A DNA stretch of 49,146 bases from Jongsikchunia kroppenstedtii DSM 45133 (lineage in GTDB: Bacteria > Actinomycetota > Actinomycetes > Mycobacteriales > Mycobacteriaceae). Position 1 is the first letter of the stretch; every line of letters begins with the position of its first letter. This document shows positions 26,913-36,424 of this stretch, piece by piece. Under the pieces are notes generated by a model. The model made no database searches, was not told where the DNA came from, and saw nothing but the letters and a program-made list of their open reading frames with translations. The DNA lies in NCBI RefSeq assembly GCF_000380485.1, contig NZ_AQYG01000031.1:1-49146 (forward strand), given 5' to 3'. Position numbers and translations under genes: made by a program.

Positions 26913-27671
26913 ATGAAGATCAGAGGGTTTCCCGCCGGCGCCTTCCAGACCAACTGCTATGTGGTCGGAGACGCCGCCGGTGGTGATGTCGTGATCATCG
27001 ATCCAGGACAGGACGCGGCGCCTGTGGTGCGCCGGATCCTCGCCGACGAAGGTCTGACTCCGGTCGCGGTGCTGCTCACCCACGGCCACCTCGATCACAC
27101 CTGGAACGCGGCGCAGCTGTGCGACGAGTTCGGCATTCCCGCCTACATTCATCCGGATGACCGACCGATGCTGGCCGATCCCGCGGTCGGAATCGGGCCG
27201 GCCCTCGGCGCGATGATCGGCGACGAGAAGTTCGCCGAGCCCGACAAGGTGATCGACCTGGTCGACGGTGACGACATCGAGCTCGCCGGGCTGCGGTTCT
27301 CCTGCGATCTGGCGCCCGGCCATACCCGGGGCTCGATCGTGTTCGGGCTCGAGGCGGAGACGGACGACGGCCCGGTGCGGGTCAGCTTTGCCGGCGACGT
27401 ACTGTTCGCCGGGTCGATCGGGCGTACCGATCTGCCGGGCGGCAGCCATCAGCAACTGCTCGACAGCATCGACAAGAAGTTGCTGCCGCTGCCCGACGAC
27501 ACGGTTGTGCTGCCCGGTCACGGCCCGCAGACCACCATCGGACGCGAGCGCGCCTCGAACCCGTTCCTCGCGGATCTTCCTGGTGCCGGTCCGGGGAGCT
27601 CGGGACCCGGCGGAACAGAGCATGACCCGTCGGCCGAACCATCGAACTCGAAAGGACGTCACGGACTGTGA
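26913..27671 (+). CDS. Metallo-beta-lactamase-fold hydrolase (glyoxalase II-like)
   Basis: A 252-residue hydrolase of the glyoxalase II/MBL superfamily. The metal motif THGHLDH gives H57, H59, D61 and H62; further ligands are in [15 protein letters not shown] and LPGHGP. The substrate is unproven; members next to hisS are usually annotated hydroxyacylglutathione hydrolase-like, though actinobacteria lack glutathione. The last 30 residues are disordered. It overlaps hisS by 4 bp. CAAGAT (26899-26904) lies 8 bases before the ATG, consistent with a leaderless transcript. Confidence 0.9.
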   Translation: MKIRGFPAGAFQTNCYVVGDAAGGDVVIIDPGQDAAPVVRRILADEGLTPVAVLLTHGHLDHTWNAAQLCDEFGIPAYIHPDDRPMLADPAVGIGPALGAMIGDEKFAEPDKVIDLVDGDDIELAGLRFSCDLAPGHTRGSIVFGLEAETDDGPVRVSFAGDVLFAGSIGRTDLPGGSHQQLLDSIDKKLLPLPDDTVVLPGHGPQTTIGRERASNPFLADLPGAGPGSSGPGGTEHDPSAEPSNSKGRHGL

Positions 27672-28936
27672 GCTCCGGATTTCAGGCACCGCGCGGCATC
27701 CCGGATTACATCCCACCGCGATCGGCGCAGTTCCAGGCCGTGCGCGACACTCTGACCAGGGCCGCCCAGCTCGCGGGCTACCAGCACATCGAGCTGCCGA
27801 TCTTCGAGGACACCGGGCTGTTCGCGCGCGGCGTGGGGGAGTCCACGGATGTCGTGTCGAAGGAGATGTACACCTTCGCCGACCGCGGCGAACGGTCGGT
27901 GACGCTGCGGCCCGAGGGCACCGCCGGCGTGATGCGCGCGATCATCCAGCACGGGCTCGATCGCGGCGCGCTGCCCGTCAAACTGACCTACGCCGGCCCG
28001 TTCTTCCGGTACGAGAAGCCGCAGGAGGGTCGGTACCGGCAGCTGCAGCAGGTCGGCGTCGAGGCGGTCGGCGTCGACGACCCCGCGCTGGACGCCGAGG
28101 TGATCGCCATCGCCGACGAGGCGTATCGCCGACTCGGGCTGACCGACTACCGACTGGAGCTCACCTCGCTCGGTGATGACACCTGCCGCCCGCAGTATCG
28201 AGAACTGTTGCAGGAGTTCCTTTTCGGGCTGGACTTGGACGAGGAGACGCGTCAGCGGGCGGAGATCAATCCGCTGCGGGTGCTCGATGACAAGCGGCCG
28301 CATATCAAGGACGCGACGGCGGACGCCCCGTTGATGCTCGATCACCTATCCGACTCGGCGCGTGGACATTTCGAGCAGGTGCGGGCACACCTGGATCGGC
28401 TCGGGGTGAAGTACGAGGTGAATCCGCGGATGGTGCGCGGTCTCGACTACTACACGAAGACGACGTTCGAATTCGTGCACGACGGCCTCGGCGCGCAGTC
28501 GGGGATCGGCGGCGGCGGCCGTTACGACGGGCTGCTGCAGCAGCTCGGCGGCAAGCAGGCGTTGTCCGGCATCGGATTCGGGCTCGGCGTCGACCGCACG
28601 CTGCTGGCTCTCGAAGCGGAAAACATTGCGGCCGCGCCGGATTCGCGGGTCGACGTCTTCGGCGTCCCGCTGGGCGAGCCGGCGATGGACAAGCTGGTGG
28701 AGGTCGCGGCCCAGCTGCGCGGCGAGGGCGTGCGCGTCGACCTGGCCTATGGCGGCAAGGGACTCAAGGGGGCGATGAAGTCGGCCGACCGGTCGGGTGC
28801 CGCGTTCGCGCTGGTACTCGGTGAGCGGGAGCTGGCCGAGGGGCGCATCGAGCTCAAGGATCTCAATACCGGCGATCAGCAATCGATCCCGCTGGACTCC
28901 GCCGCGGTGGTCGTGCGCGAACGGCTCGGACGCTAG
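27668..28936 (+). CDS. hisS: Histidyl-tRNA synthetase
   Basis: A 422-residue class II synthetase charging tRNA-His. Motif 2 [11 protein letters not shown], the histidine loops RGLDYYT and GGGGRYDGL, and a C-terminal anticodon-binding domain (about 330-422) are all visible. GTG 27668 overlaps the hydrolase stop. A small lipoprotein gene begins 3 bp after its stop, so the transcript continues. Confidence 0.97.
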   Translation: MSSGFQAPRGIPDYIPPRSAQFQAVRDTLTRAAQLAGYQHIELPIFEDTGLFARGVGESTDVVSKEMYTFADRGERSVTLRPEGTAGVMRAIIQHGLDRGALPVKLTYAGPFFRYEKPQEGRYRQLQQVGVEAVGVDDPALDAEVIAIADEAYRRLGLTDYRLELTSLGDDTCRPQYRELLQEFLFGLDLDEETRQRAEINPLRVLDDKRPHIKDATADAPLMLDHLSDSARGHFEQVRAHLDRLGVKYEVNPRMVRGLDYYTKTTFEFVHDGLGAQSGIGGGGRYDGLLQQLGGKQALSGIGFGLGVDRTLLALEAENIAAAPDSRVDVFGVPLGEPAMDKLVEVAAQLRGEGVRVDLAYGGKGLKGAMKSADRSGAAFALVLGERELAEGRIELKDLNTGDQQSIPLDSAAVVVRERLGR

Positions 28937-28939
28937 CGC

Positions 28940-29125
28940 ATGCGTCGGCCGGTGTCGGTGGCGGCGATGACGATCATGATCGTCGTCGCGGTCGCGCTCG
29001 CCGGTTGCGATCGGTCGGGCGGCGACCAGCATCATGGACCGACCTGGGGCGATCGGGCGGCCACGCCGACCGTCCAGACCCCCGACCATCCCGGAGTGGG
29101 TGGCGGACCGGACGGAGGTCAGTAG
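28940..29125 (+). CDS. Small lipoprotein, 61 residues
   Basis: A hydrophobic signal region (about 5-20) ends in the lipobox LAGC with C23, so the mature form is about 39 residues. It is rich in Gly, Pro and His, with no recognisable domain (DQHHGPTWGDRA). It starts 3 bp after hisS and its stop shares a base with the next GTG, so it is translated from the hisS operon. The function is unknown and the mature part may be unstructured. Confidence 0.75.
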   Translation: MRRPVSVAAMTIMIVVAVALAGCDRSGGDQHHGPTWGDRAATPTVQTPDHPGVGGGPDGGQ

Positions 29126-29595
29126 TGTCGGTCGAGCGGGAATCCCTGGAGCGATTCCTTGATATCCAACGGGATGCGCTCGTCGACGCGGTCAGTGGCC
29201 TGACCGACGAGCAGGCGCGCGCGAAGCTCGTCTCCTCGCTGACGACGCCGATCGCGCTCGTGAAGCATGCCGCGGCCGCCGAACGCAGCTGGTTCCAACG
29301 CACCATCAGCGGCTGGGGCCCGGAGCAGTTCACCGGCTACGCGCGCGGCGACGACGCGAGTTTCGAGGTGCCGACCGATCAGACACTCGCGCAGGTGATC
29401 GACGAATTCCGTCAGGCGAGCACCGTCAGCCGAGAACTCGCGGCGACCCACGACCTGGACGAGACATTCCCGCATTGGCGCCTCGGCGATGTCAGCATGC
29501 GGTTCATCTATCTGCACATGATCCGTGAGTTGGCGCGGCATGCGGGTCACGCCGACATCCTGGTCGAGCAGCTCACCCGACCGATCGAGCCGTAA
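29125..29595 (+). CDS. DinB-like (DUF664-type) four-helix protein
   Basis: A 156-residue all-helical protein. Histidines at 48 (VKHAAAAERSWF) and 131/139/142 (HMIRELARHAGHAD) match the metal-binding triad of the DinB/DUF664 superfamily, which includes mycothiol- and bacillithiol-dependent enzymes. Members next to housekeeping genes are uncharacterised, so no reaction is assigned. GTG 29125 overlaps the lipoprotein stop by one base. The frame is open upstream, but the family starts here. Confidence 0.85.
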   Translation: MSVERESLERFLDIQRDALVDAVSGLTDEQARAKLVSSLTTPIALVKHAAAAERSWFQRTISGWGPEQFTGYARGDDASFEVPTDQTLAQVIDEFRQASTVSRELAATHDLDETFPHWRLGDVSMRFIYLHMIRELARHAGHADILVEQLTRPIEP

Positions 29596-29640
29596 TCCGT
29601 TGCTTCACTGCCGGATCCGGACCGCCCCGGCGGGCAAGGC

Positions 29641-30888
29641 TCAGCGCAGGAAGCGCTCGGTGTAAGGCGCGAACCGTCGGCGGAGGTCGTCGGGGTCGAG
29701 TCCGAGCATCGCGCAGTCGGTCGCGACGCGGCCGAGCCGGCCGCGCTGATGCGCGTCCAGGTAGTCGACCATCGCGGCCCGTTCGGTCGTCGACATCGGC
29801 TCGCCCGCAACGTCGAATACCGCGTCGCAGACGCCCAGACCGTCGTTGATGATGGCGTCGAACGGGACATCGATGGAGCGGGCGTGCTCGATGATGTCCC
29901 GGTCCCGGACGACCGCGTTGAGCATGGTCTCGAGACGCTCGACCCAATAGTTCGCCAGGTACTCGACGGGCACCGGGCTCCGATGCATCCGGGCGGAGTA
30001 GGTGATCATCGCGATCATCGACAGCGCCACCGGCACCGGGTCACGGTGGGTGAACACGCACACCACCCCGGGCAGTGCGGCGTCGAGCACTGGCAACTGC
30101 TCCAGATGCTGCGGCGATTTCAGCAGCCAGCGCCGTCCGCCGCGCAAGAACTGCAATGCCTTGAGTTGGGTCACCATGTACGCGTAGTGCGGGGACTGGT
30201 CATGGGCCCGGTAGTAGTCGCGCCAGCCGGGGACGTCGGCGATGGTCTCGAAGTACATCGTCGAAAAGTCGTTGGCCAGCAACGCGATCTCTTCGTGCGC
30301 GTGCTCCGTGGTCATCTCGTGCATCAGCGGGAAGTGCGGCATCGTGGTGTTCATGACGTTGACCGCGACGTCCATCCGCTGCATGCGGGGATCGCGACCG
30401 GTGGCGCCCGCCTCGCTCGGCAACGGAAACGGTTCGATCGCTTCCCAATACGGCAGCGTCCGGAACGATCCGGAGGCCGACAGCAGATTGTGCAGATGCG
30501 TTGTGCCGCTGCGGGGCAGGCCGACGATCGATACCGGCGGCAGCAGTTCGATGTCGTTGATCTCGGGATGCCGGTCGAGCAGATCGGTGAGCAGCAGCCG
30601 ATTCTTCAACAGCTGCAGCAGCTGACCGTAGAAGTTGATGATGCCGGCGCCGTCGAGTCCGTCGATGTCGCGTAGCGCCGCGAGGTAGACGTCGAGGCGC
30701 TCCCGATAGTCGGTCGGCCCGAAATCGGTCAGCCCGGTGTCGGCGCTGGCCTGGGCGTGCAGGGCGGCCGAGTCCAGGGGGCAGTCGGCCGCCATCGTCG
30801 CCATCATGTCGCGGAGTTGCTGTGCTTCGGGGCTGAAGCGCGGGATCGCGAGATCGTCGAGCTCCACCACATCTGTGATTCCAGTCAC
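29641..30888 (-). CDS. Sulfotransferase family protein
   Basis: A 415-residue PAPS-dependent sulfotransferase-like protein. The 5'-phosphosulfate loop GLPRSGTTHLHN is at 123-134. The 3'-phosphate segment WLLKSPQHLEQLP followed by FTHRDPVPVALSM is present. Actinobacterial members act on lipids or small molecules; the substrate here is unknown. GTG 30888 is chosen because only 27 bp remain to the divergent TetR start and the upstream frame has no family character. It is convergent with the DinB-like gene, with a 45-bp gap. Confidence 0.9.
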   Translation of the reverse strand: MTGITDVVELDDLAIPRFSPEAQQLRDMMATMAADCPLDSAALHAQASADTGLTDFGPTDYRERLDVYLAALRDIDGLDGAGIINFYGQLLQLLKNRLLLTDLLDRHPEINDIELLPPVSIVGLPRSGTTHLHNLLSASGSFRTLPYWEAIEPFPLPSEAGATGRDPRMQRMDVAVNVMNTTMPHFPLMHEMTTEHAHEEIALLANDFSTMYFETIADVPGWRDYYRAHDQSPHYAYMVTQLKALQFLRGGRRWLLKSPQHLEQLPVLDAALPGVVCVFTHRDPVPVALSMIAMITYSARMHRSPVPVEYLANYWVERLETMLNAVVRDRDIIEHARSIDVPFDAIINDGLGVCDAVFDVAGEPMSTTERAAMVDYLDAHQRGRLGRVATDCAMLGLDPDDLRRRFAPYTERFLR

Positions 30889-30915
30889 GAGATTTATGTT
30901 ACTGTGAGTTTCGTA
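30889..30915. promoter_or_regulatory. 27-bp divergent intergenic region with short inverted repeat
   Basis: The gap between the sulfotransferase and tetR starts contains TTAC...GTAA arms around 30898-30915. With so little space, both promoters must overlap each other and the coding starts, so the TetR protein binding here would control both directions. Exact operator limits are not visible. Confidence 0.4.
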
Positions 30916-31509
30916 ATGACGAAAGACCTTGGCCGGCCCAGAAATCTGAGTATCGACGGCGCGGTGCTGTCCGCGACGGTCGATCTGCTCAACGAGCGCG
31001 GATATGCGGAGCTGTCGGTCGACGCCATCGCCCGGGCGGCCGGTACCAGCAAGCCGGCCATCTATCGGCGGTGGCCGAGCAAGGCGCATCTGGTGCATGC
31101 CGCGGTGTTTCCGATCGGCGCGGCGACGACACTGCCGGACACCGGTTCACTCGCCACCGACGTGCGCGACATGCTGCGGCGGACGGTGCGCTTCCTGAGT
31201 ACGCCGGCGGCGCGGGCCGCGCTGCCGGGCCTCGTCGGCGAGATGGCCTCGGATCCCACGCTGCACTCCGCATTGCTCGAGCGGTTCGGCGACGTGCTCA
31301 CCTCCGGTCTTTCCGGCCTGCTCGCCGCCGCCGCCGAACGCGGCGAGGTTCGCCCCGACGTGACCGCCGGCGACCTGGCCGAGGTGGTTGCGGGCATGGC
31401 GCTGATGGGGGTGCTCGCCCGGGGCGGCGAACTCGATGCGACCTGGATCGACCGCAATACGACCCTGATCCTGAAGGGGATCGGGACTGGGAAAGGTAGT
31501 GGCACATGA
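30916..31509 (+). CDS. TetR/AcrR-family transcriptional regulator
   Basis: A 197-residue TetR regulator. The N-terminal helix-turn-helix spans about 35-60 (IARAAGTSKPAIYRRWPSKAHL), and the C-terminal domain has the TetR_C form common in mycobacteria. ATG 30916 is used; GTG 30904 in frame would add four residues. It is divergent from the sulfotransferase and overlaps the DUF1214 gene by 4 bp, so all three probably form one regulon. Confidence 0.92.
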   Translation: MTKDLGRPRNLSIDGAVLSATVDLLNERGYAELSVDAIARAAGTSKPAIYRRWPSKAHLVHAAVFPIGAATTLPDTGSLATDVRDMLRRTVRFLSTPAARAALPGLVGEMASDPTLHSALLERFGDVLTSGLSGLLAAAAERGEVRPDVTAGDLAEVVAGMALMGVLARGGELDATWIDRNTTLILKGIGTGKGSGT

Positions 31510-32621
31510 CCGGATCCGACGCCGCCGCGGCGTGGCGCGAACTGCTCGACACACTGGGCGGCCTGGACGCGTCGTTCACCTGCGGCGACCGCAAGGTCAC
31601 CGACGACCGGCAGATCGCCGACGGCTATCGGATGCTGGCCATGGCGCTCGGCGTGGCACTGGACACCTACCTCTTCCCGGAACCCACGCGCCCGCAGTTC
31701 GTCGCGGTCAACAGCCCGTTCCGGCGTGATCGCCGGTGGGGCGGCGACAACACCGACGCGTACTACTTCGTCTGCCCGATCAGCGAGCAGCATCGCTACC
31801 GGATCACCGGCAACCGGGGCGACAGCGTCTATCTGTCGCTGACCGCTTACAACGAACCGGCGCCGGGTGCCTGGTCGGACCGGGTGATCGACATCGTCCG
31901 CGACGACGACATCGAGTTCGACGCCAACGGCGACTTCGCCTTCGAGATCGGTCCGCTGCCGGGAGCCGCGGTCCTGATGACTCGCGACTATCAGGGCGAT
32001 CCGCTGACCGGACGCCCGGTCACGTGGAATATCGAGGCGCTCGATGACCTGGGGTCGATCCAGCACAGCACCGACGCGACGGCGGCGGCGCTGCGTGCCA
32101 GCTCGACCTGGATCCGAACGCTGTTCGCGATCTTGCCGATGCCGGTCGGCATCCGTGCCGAGGCCGATGCCGACGAGACAACGCTCGGACACCAAACGGC
32201 GCACGCCGCAAACGAATTCGCCGCGCCGTATCAGGTGCCGGACGCCAACTTCGGCTGGTCGGCCCGGGACGCCTGCTACTCGTACGGCAGCTTCGTGCTC
32301 AAGGAGGACGAGGCGCTGGTCATCAACCACCGACCGCCGGACTGCCGGTTCTGGAATCTGGTGGTGTGGAACCAGTTCATGTCGACGTTCAACGTCGACG
32401 ACGCCCGCTGCTCGGTGAACAACCATGGCGCCGTTCCGAATTCGGACGGCACGGTCACGATCGTGCTGTCCCGCGGGATGACCGCGCACCCGAACTCGCT
32501 GACCACGGTGGACTATCCGGAGGGCAATCTCGCCTTCCGCTGGTTCCTCGCGGATGCCGTTCCGGAGGTGCCGCAGGTGGCGCTGATGCCGGCGAGCGAG
32601 GCGCCGACGCAGGTCACTTGA
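31506..32621 (+). CDS. DUF1214 domain protein
   Basis: A 371-residue protein matching the DUF1214 family in the C-terminal third (ALVINHRPPDCRFWNLVVWN, then PEGNLAFRWFLA). There is no signal peptide or membrane segment. The function of the family is unknown; in mycobacteria and relatives it recurs beside sulfotransferases and TetR regulators (from memory). It is coupled to tetR by an ATGA overlap and convergent with the metallopeptidase gene, with only 3 bp between stops. Confidence 0.85.
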   Translation: MTGSDAAAAWRELLDTLGGLDASFTCGDRKVTDDRQIADGYRMLAMALGVALDTYLFPEPTRPQFVAVNSPFRRDRRWGGDNTDAYYFVCPISEQHRYRITGNRGDSVYLSLTAYNEPAPGAWSDRVIDIVRDDDIEFDANGDFAFEIGPLPGAAVLMTRDYQGDPLTGRPVTWNIEALDDLGSIQHSTDATAAALRASSTWIRTLFAILPMPVGIRAEADADETTLGHQTAHAANEFAAPYQVPDANFGWSARDACYSYGSFVLKEDEALVINHRPPDCRFWNLVVWNQFMSTFNVDDARCSVNNHGAVPNSDGTVTIVLSRGMTAHPNSLTTVDYPEGNLAFRWFLADAVPEVPQVALMPASEAPTQVT

Positions 32622-32624
32622 CGA

Positions 32625-33509
32625 TCAGAGGTCGTTGGTCCCAAACGTGTCGCACTGGTTCGGGTCACCGGACTGGTAGCCGGTGGTGAACCAGCGCACG
32701 CGCTCCTCGGACGAACCGTGCGTCCAGCCGTCGGAGTTCTTCATGCCCAGGGTGTCGTCACCGATGGCCTGGGCGGTCTGGATCACGCCCTCGATGTCCT
32801 GCTGGGTGAGCGGCTTGAGCATCGCGTTCGGGCCCTTGTCGGCGTGGTTGGCCCACACGCCGGCGTAGCAGTCGGCCTTCAGCTCGATGCGCACCGAGCC
32901 CGACGTCGGCCCCTTGGCGCCCATTCGCTGCCCCTTGGCGAGGTCGCCGGTCAGCTGCTCGACGTGGTGGCCGTACTCGTGCGCGACGACGTACTCCTGC
33001 GCCAGGGGTAAGTTGCTGCCGCCCAGCTGCCCGGACAGCTCGTCGTAGAACGACGGGTTGATGTAGACGGTCTGGTCGGCGGGGCAGTAGAACGGGCCCG
33101 CCGCCTTGCTGGCGACGCCGCAGCCCGACGCGACCTGGTTGTCGTTGAAGATCCGCAGCGCGGGCCGGGTGTAGCCGTTCATCAGCGTCGGCCACACCTT
33201 GTTGAGGCTGTTGGAGGTGGCGACCACGCGGCAGACGACGTCCGAGTTGGCCTTCGCGATCGTGCAGGAATTGATCTGCTCCTGCAGTTGCGGATCGGCG
33301 CCGTTGCCCTGCACCGAGGCGTTGTTGCCATTGCCGCCACCACCCATGATGTCGCCGGGGTTCACCCCGAAGAGCACCGCGACGATGATTCCGATGATGC
33401 CGACCGCGCCACCGCCGAGCTTGATGCCTCCGGGGAGACCGCCGCCTCCGCCGCCACCACCGCCGGAGACACCGCTGGTGTCGAGAGGCCCGTCGCCCTG
33501 AAAAGTCAT
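32625..33509 (-). CDS. Neutral zinc metallopeptidase (YpfJ-like, Rv2575-like)
   Basis: A 294-residue predicted zinc protease. The catalytic HEYGH is at 177-181, with the downstream acidic ligand region [11 protein letters not shown] (E209). A nine-glycine run (about 16-24) and a membrane segment (about 34-49) precede the domain, so the enzyme is likely anchored with its active site outside. Cysteines at 82, 93, 130 and 142 could form disulphides. ATG 33509 follows a TATCCT -10 candidate on the minus strand at near-leaderless spacing. It is divergent from aspS. Confidence 0.9.
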   Translation of the reverse strand: MTFQGDGPLDTSGVSGGGGGGGGGLPGGIKLGGGAVGIIGIIVAVLFGVNPGDIMGGGGNGNNASVQGNGADPQLQEQINSCTIAKANSDVVCRVVATSNSLNKVWPTLMNGYTRPALRIFNDNQVASGCGVASKAAGPFYCPADQTVYINPSFYDELSGQLGGSNLPLAQEYVVAHEYGHHVEQLTGDLAKGQRMGAKGPTSGSVRIELKADCYAGVWANHADKGPNAMLKPLTQQDIEGVIQTAQAIGDDTLGMKNSDGWTHGSSEERVRWFTTGYQSGDPNQCDTFGTNDL

Positions 33510-33603
33510 GGGCCATAGGATATGCATTCGGACCCCGCCAAGGGCGGGTAGTTCGCATTCACGACACGTACAAGCAAGACACTGGGAAACAAAAGGGGCA
33601 GTA

Positions 33604-35409
33604 GTGCTGCGCACCGATATGGCCGGATCGCTCCGCGCCGCCAACACCGGCCAGACCGTCACCCTCGCGGGGTGGGTGGATCGGCGCCGCGACCACGGCG
33701 GCGTGATCTTCATCGATCTGCGCGACCGGTCCGGCGTCGCGCAGGTGGTCTTCCGCAATGAAGAGGTGGCCGAGGCCGCGCACCGGCTGCGGTCGGAGTA
33801 CTGCATCCAGGTCGTCGGCGTGGTCGAGGCGCGTCCCGAGGGAAGCGAGAACCCGAACCTCGATTCGGGTGCGATCGAAGTCAGCGCGACGTCGCTGACC
33901 GTGCTCAATGAGTCGGCGCCGCTGCCGTTCCAGCTCGATGAGCAGGCCGGCGAAGAGGCCCGGCTCAAGCACCGCTATCTGGATCTGCGCCGACCCGGTC
34001 CGGCCAAGGCGCTGCGGCTGCGCTCGGCCGCCAATGCCGCCGCCCGCGAGGTGCTCGCGCAGCACGACTTCGTCGAGATCGAGACGCCGACGCTGACCCG
34101 GTCGACCCCCGAGGGCGCCCGCGACTTCCTGGTGCCCGCACGCCTGCAGCCGGGCAGCTTCTACGCGCTGCCGCAGAGCCCGCAGCTGTTCAAGCAGCTG
34201 CTGATGGTGGCCGGCATGGAGCGCTACTACCAGCTGGCGCGGGCCTACCGGGACGAGGATTTCCGCGCCGACCGGCAGCCCGAGTTCACCCAGCTCGACA
34301 TCGAGATGAGCTTCGTCGACGAGGACGATGTGATCGCCCTGGCCGAGGAGATCCTGGTCTCGGTGTGGAAGCTGATCGGCTACGACATCCCGACGCCGCT
34401 GCCGCGGATCACCTACGCCGACGCCATGCGCCGGTTCGGCAGCGACAAGCCGGACCTGCGGTTCGACCTGGAGCTGGTCGAGTGCACCGACTACTTCAAG
34501 GGCACCCCGTTCCGGGTGTTCCAGGCGCCGTATGTCGGTGCCGTGGTGATGCCGGGCGGCGCCGGCCAGCCGCGCCGGCAGCTCGACGCCTGGCAGGAAT
34601 GGGCCAAGCAGCGCGGCGCCAAGGGCCTCGCGTATGTGCTTGTGCAGGAGGACGGTTCGCTCGGCGGACCGGTCGCCAAGAACCTGTCCGACGCCGAACG
34701 CGATGGCCTCGTCGCCCATGTGGGCGCGCAGCCGGGCGACTGCGTCTTCTTCGCCGCCGGACCGGCGAAGGCGCAGCGGGCGCTGCTCGGCGCCGCACGC
34801 GGCGAGATCGCGCAGCGCCTGGGTCTCATCAAGGAGGGCGACTGGGCGTTCACGTGGGTCGTCGACGCGCCGCTGTTCGAGCCGGCCGACGAGGCCACGG
34901 CATCGGGCGACGTCGCCGTGGGCGACGGCGCCTGGACCGCGGTGCACCACGCCTTCACCTCGCCGAAGCCCGAGTCGCTGGACAAGCTCGAATCCGATCC
35001 GGGGGCCGCGCTGGCCTACGCCTACGACATCGTCTGCAACGGCAACGAGATCGGCGGCGGAAGCATCCGCATCCATCGCCGGGACGTGCAGGAACGCGTC
35101 TTCGAGATCATGGGCATCGGGCATGACGAGGCGCAGGAGAAGTTCGGATTCCTGTTGGACGCCTTCGCGTTCGGCGCGCCGCCGCACGGCGGCATCGCGT
35201 TCGGCTGGGACCGCATGGTGATGCTGCTGGCCGGTGAGAGCTCGATCCGCGAGGTCATCGCGTTCCCGAAGTCGGGCGGCGGCGTCGACCCGCTGACGGA
35301 TGCGCCCGCGCCGATCACGGCGCAGCAGCGCCGCGAGTCGGGCATCGACGCCAAGCCGAAGGCGAAGCCGCAGCAGGCACCTGCCGAGCCGAAGCCCGCC
35401 GCGGACTAG
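33604..35409 (+). CDS. aspS: Aspartyl-tRNA synthetase
   Basis: A 601-residue class IIb synthetase. N-terminal OB anticodon-binding domain ([16 protein letters not shown]), class II core with [11 protein letters not shown], an inserted GAD-type domain (about 290-420) and the C-terminal motif 3 [13 protein letters not shown]. As in other bacteria lacking AsnRS it may be non-discriminating, charging tRNA-Asn too; this is not provable here. GTG 33604 follows AAAGGGG. The last 40 residues are Lys/Pro/Ala-rich. Confidence 0.96.
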   Translation: MLRTDMAGSLRAANTGQTVTLAGWVDRRRDHGGVIFIDLRDRSGVAQVVFRNEEVAEAAHRLRSEYCIQVVGVVEARPEGSENPNLDSGAIEVSATSLTVLNESAPLPFQLDEQAGEEARLKHRYLDLRRPGPAKALRLRSAANAAAREVLAQHDFVEIETPTLTRSTPEGARDFLVPARLQPGSFYALPQSPQLFKQLLMVAGMERYYQLARAYRDEDFRADRQPEFTQLDIEMSFVDEDDVIALAEEILVSVWKLIGYDIPTPLPRITYADAMRRFGSDKPDLRFDLELVECTDYFKGTPFRVFQAPYVGAVVMPGGAGQPRRQLDAWQEWAKQRGAKGLAYVLVQEDGSLGGPVAKNLSDAERDGLVAHVGAQPGDCVFFAAGPAKAQRALLGAARGEIAQRLGLIKEGDWAFTWVVDAPLFEPADEATASGDVAVGDGAWTAVHHAFTSPKPESLDKLESDPGAALAYAYDIVCNGNEIGGGSIRIHRRDVQERVFEIMGIGHDEAQEKFGFLLDAFAFGAPPHGGIAFGWDRMVMLLAGESSIREVIAFPKSGGGVDPLTDAPAPITAQQRRESGIDAKPKAKPQQAPAEPKPAAD

Positions 35410-35411
35410 CG

Positions 35412-36422
35412 GTGCTGCACCTGCGGATCATCGCGCCGGCGGACCTGTCCGACGCGGTGCTGACCTTCGTGTCCGATGCCGCGGGAGTCACCCACATCAC
35501 GGCTCGGCGGGGCGACGCGATCGAGCCGCCGGGCGACCTGATCGAGTGCGATGTCACCCGCGAGGCCGCGAACGACGTTCTGTCGCAGCTGAAATCGCTG
35601 GACATCGAGAAGCGCGGTGCCATCACGATGGAGCCGCTGGACACCGTGCTGTCGGCCGCGGCGATCAAGGCGGAGAAGGCTGTACCGGGCGACCCCGCCG
35701 ACGCGGTGGTGTGGGAGGAGCTCACCAACCGCAGCCGCGAAGAGTCGACGCTCTCCGGTGCGTTTGTGTGTTTCCTGACGATCGCCTGCATGCTCGCGGC
35801 GGTTGGCGTCATCACCAACTCGCCGATCACCGTGGTCGGCGCGATGGTGGTCGGCCCGGAGTTCGGTCCGCTCGCCGCGATCGCGGTGGCCATCACCCTG
35901 CGGCGCCCGCGGCTGGCGCTCCGGTCGCTGCTGGCGATCGTCATCGGGTTTCCCGTCGCCATGGCCGTCACCGGGGTGTTCGCCTGGGTCGGCCAGGGCG
36001 TGGGCTGGTTCAGCATCAACGATGTGCTGGACGCCCACGAGGTCGACTTCATCTATCAGGTCGGGCCGTTCTCGGTCGTGGTGGCGCTGCTGGCGGGTGC
36101 GGCCGGCATGCTCTCGATGATCTCCGCCAAGTCGGCCGCGCTGGTGGGTGTCTTCATCTCGGTGACGACCGTCCCGGCGGCCGGCTACGCCGTGGTCGCC
36201 GCGATCCTCGGACAGTGGGGACGGGCCGGTCAGTCGTTGGGGCAGCTGGTCGTCAACCTGGTCAGCATCGTGGTCGCCGGCGTCGCGCTGCTGACGGTCT
36301 ACCGGTTGTGGCAGCGTCGCCATCCGCAGCCCGACCGTCGCCGTGTGTATCGATCAGGAGAATTTTCCGCGCCTGTCCGAATCGGGCGTGAGCGCGGTCA
36401 CTGGGATTGGGTACGTTGGTAG
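35412..36422 (+). CDS. DUF389 membrane protein
   Basis: A 336-residue polytopic protein. The N-terminal 95 residues form an ACT-like soluble domain (MLHLRIIAPADLSD). At least six membrane segments follow between about 115 and 300, including NSPITVVGAMVVGPEFGPL, the DUF389 hallmark. The family is predicted to be transport-related but uncharacterised. It begins 2 bp after aspS. Its last codons overlap the region just before the kinase-fold gene. Confidence 0.88.
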   Translation: MLHLRIIAPADLSDAVLTFVSDAAGVTHITARRGDAIEPPGDLIECDVTREAANDVLSQLKSLDIEKRGAITMEPLDTVLSAAAIKAEKAVPGDPADAVVWEELTNRSREESTLSGAFVCFLTIACMLAAVGVITNSPITVVGAMVVGPEFGPLAAIAVAITLRRPRLALRSLLAIVIGFPVAMAVTGVFAWVGQGVGWFSINDVLDAHEVDFIYQVGPFSVVVALLAGAAGMLSMISAKSAALVGVFISVTTVPAAGYAVVAAILGQWGRAGQSLGQLVVNLVSIVVAGVALLTVYRLWQRRHPQPDRRRVYRSGEFSAPVRIGRERGHWDWVRW

Positions 36423-36424
36423 CG

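Noticed and set aside
33430-33465. Glycine-codon run in the metallopeptidase as a possible frameshift or assembly error
   Set aside because: The reading frame is intact on both sides. Gly-rich N-termini are normal for this family (the M. tuberculosis relative is called a glycine-rich membrane protein).
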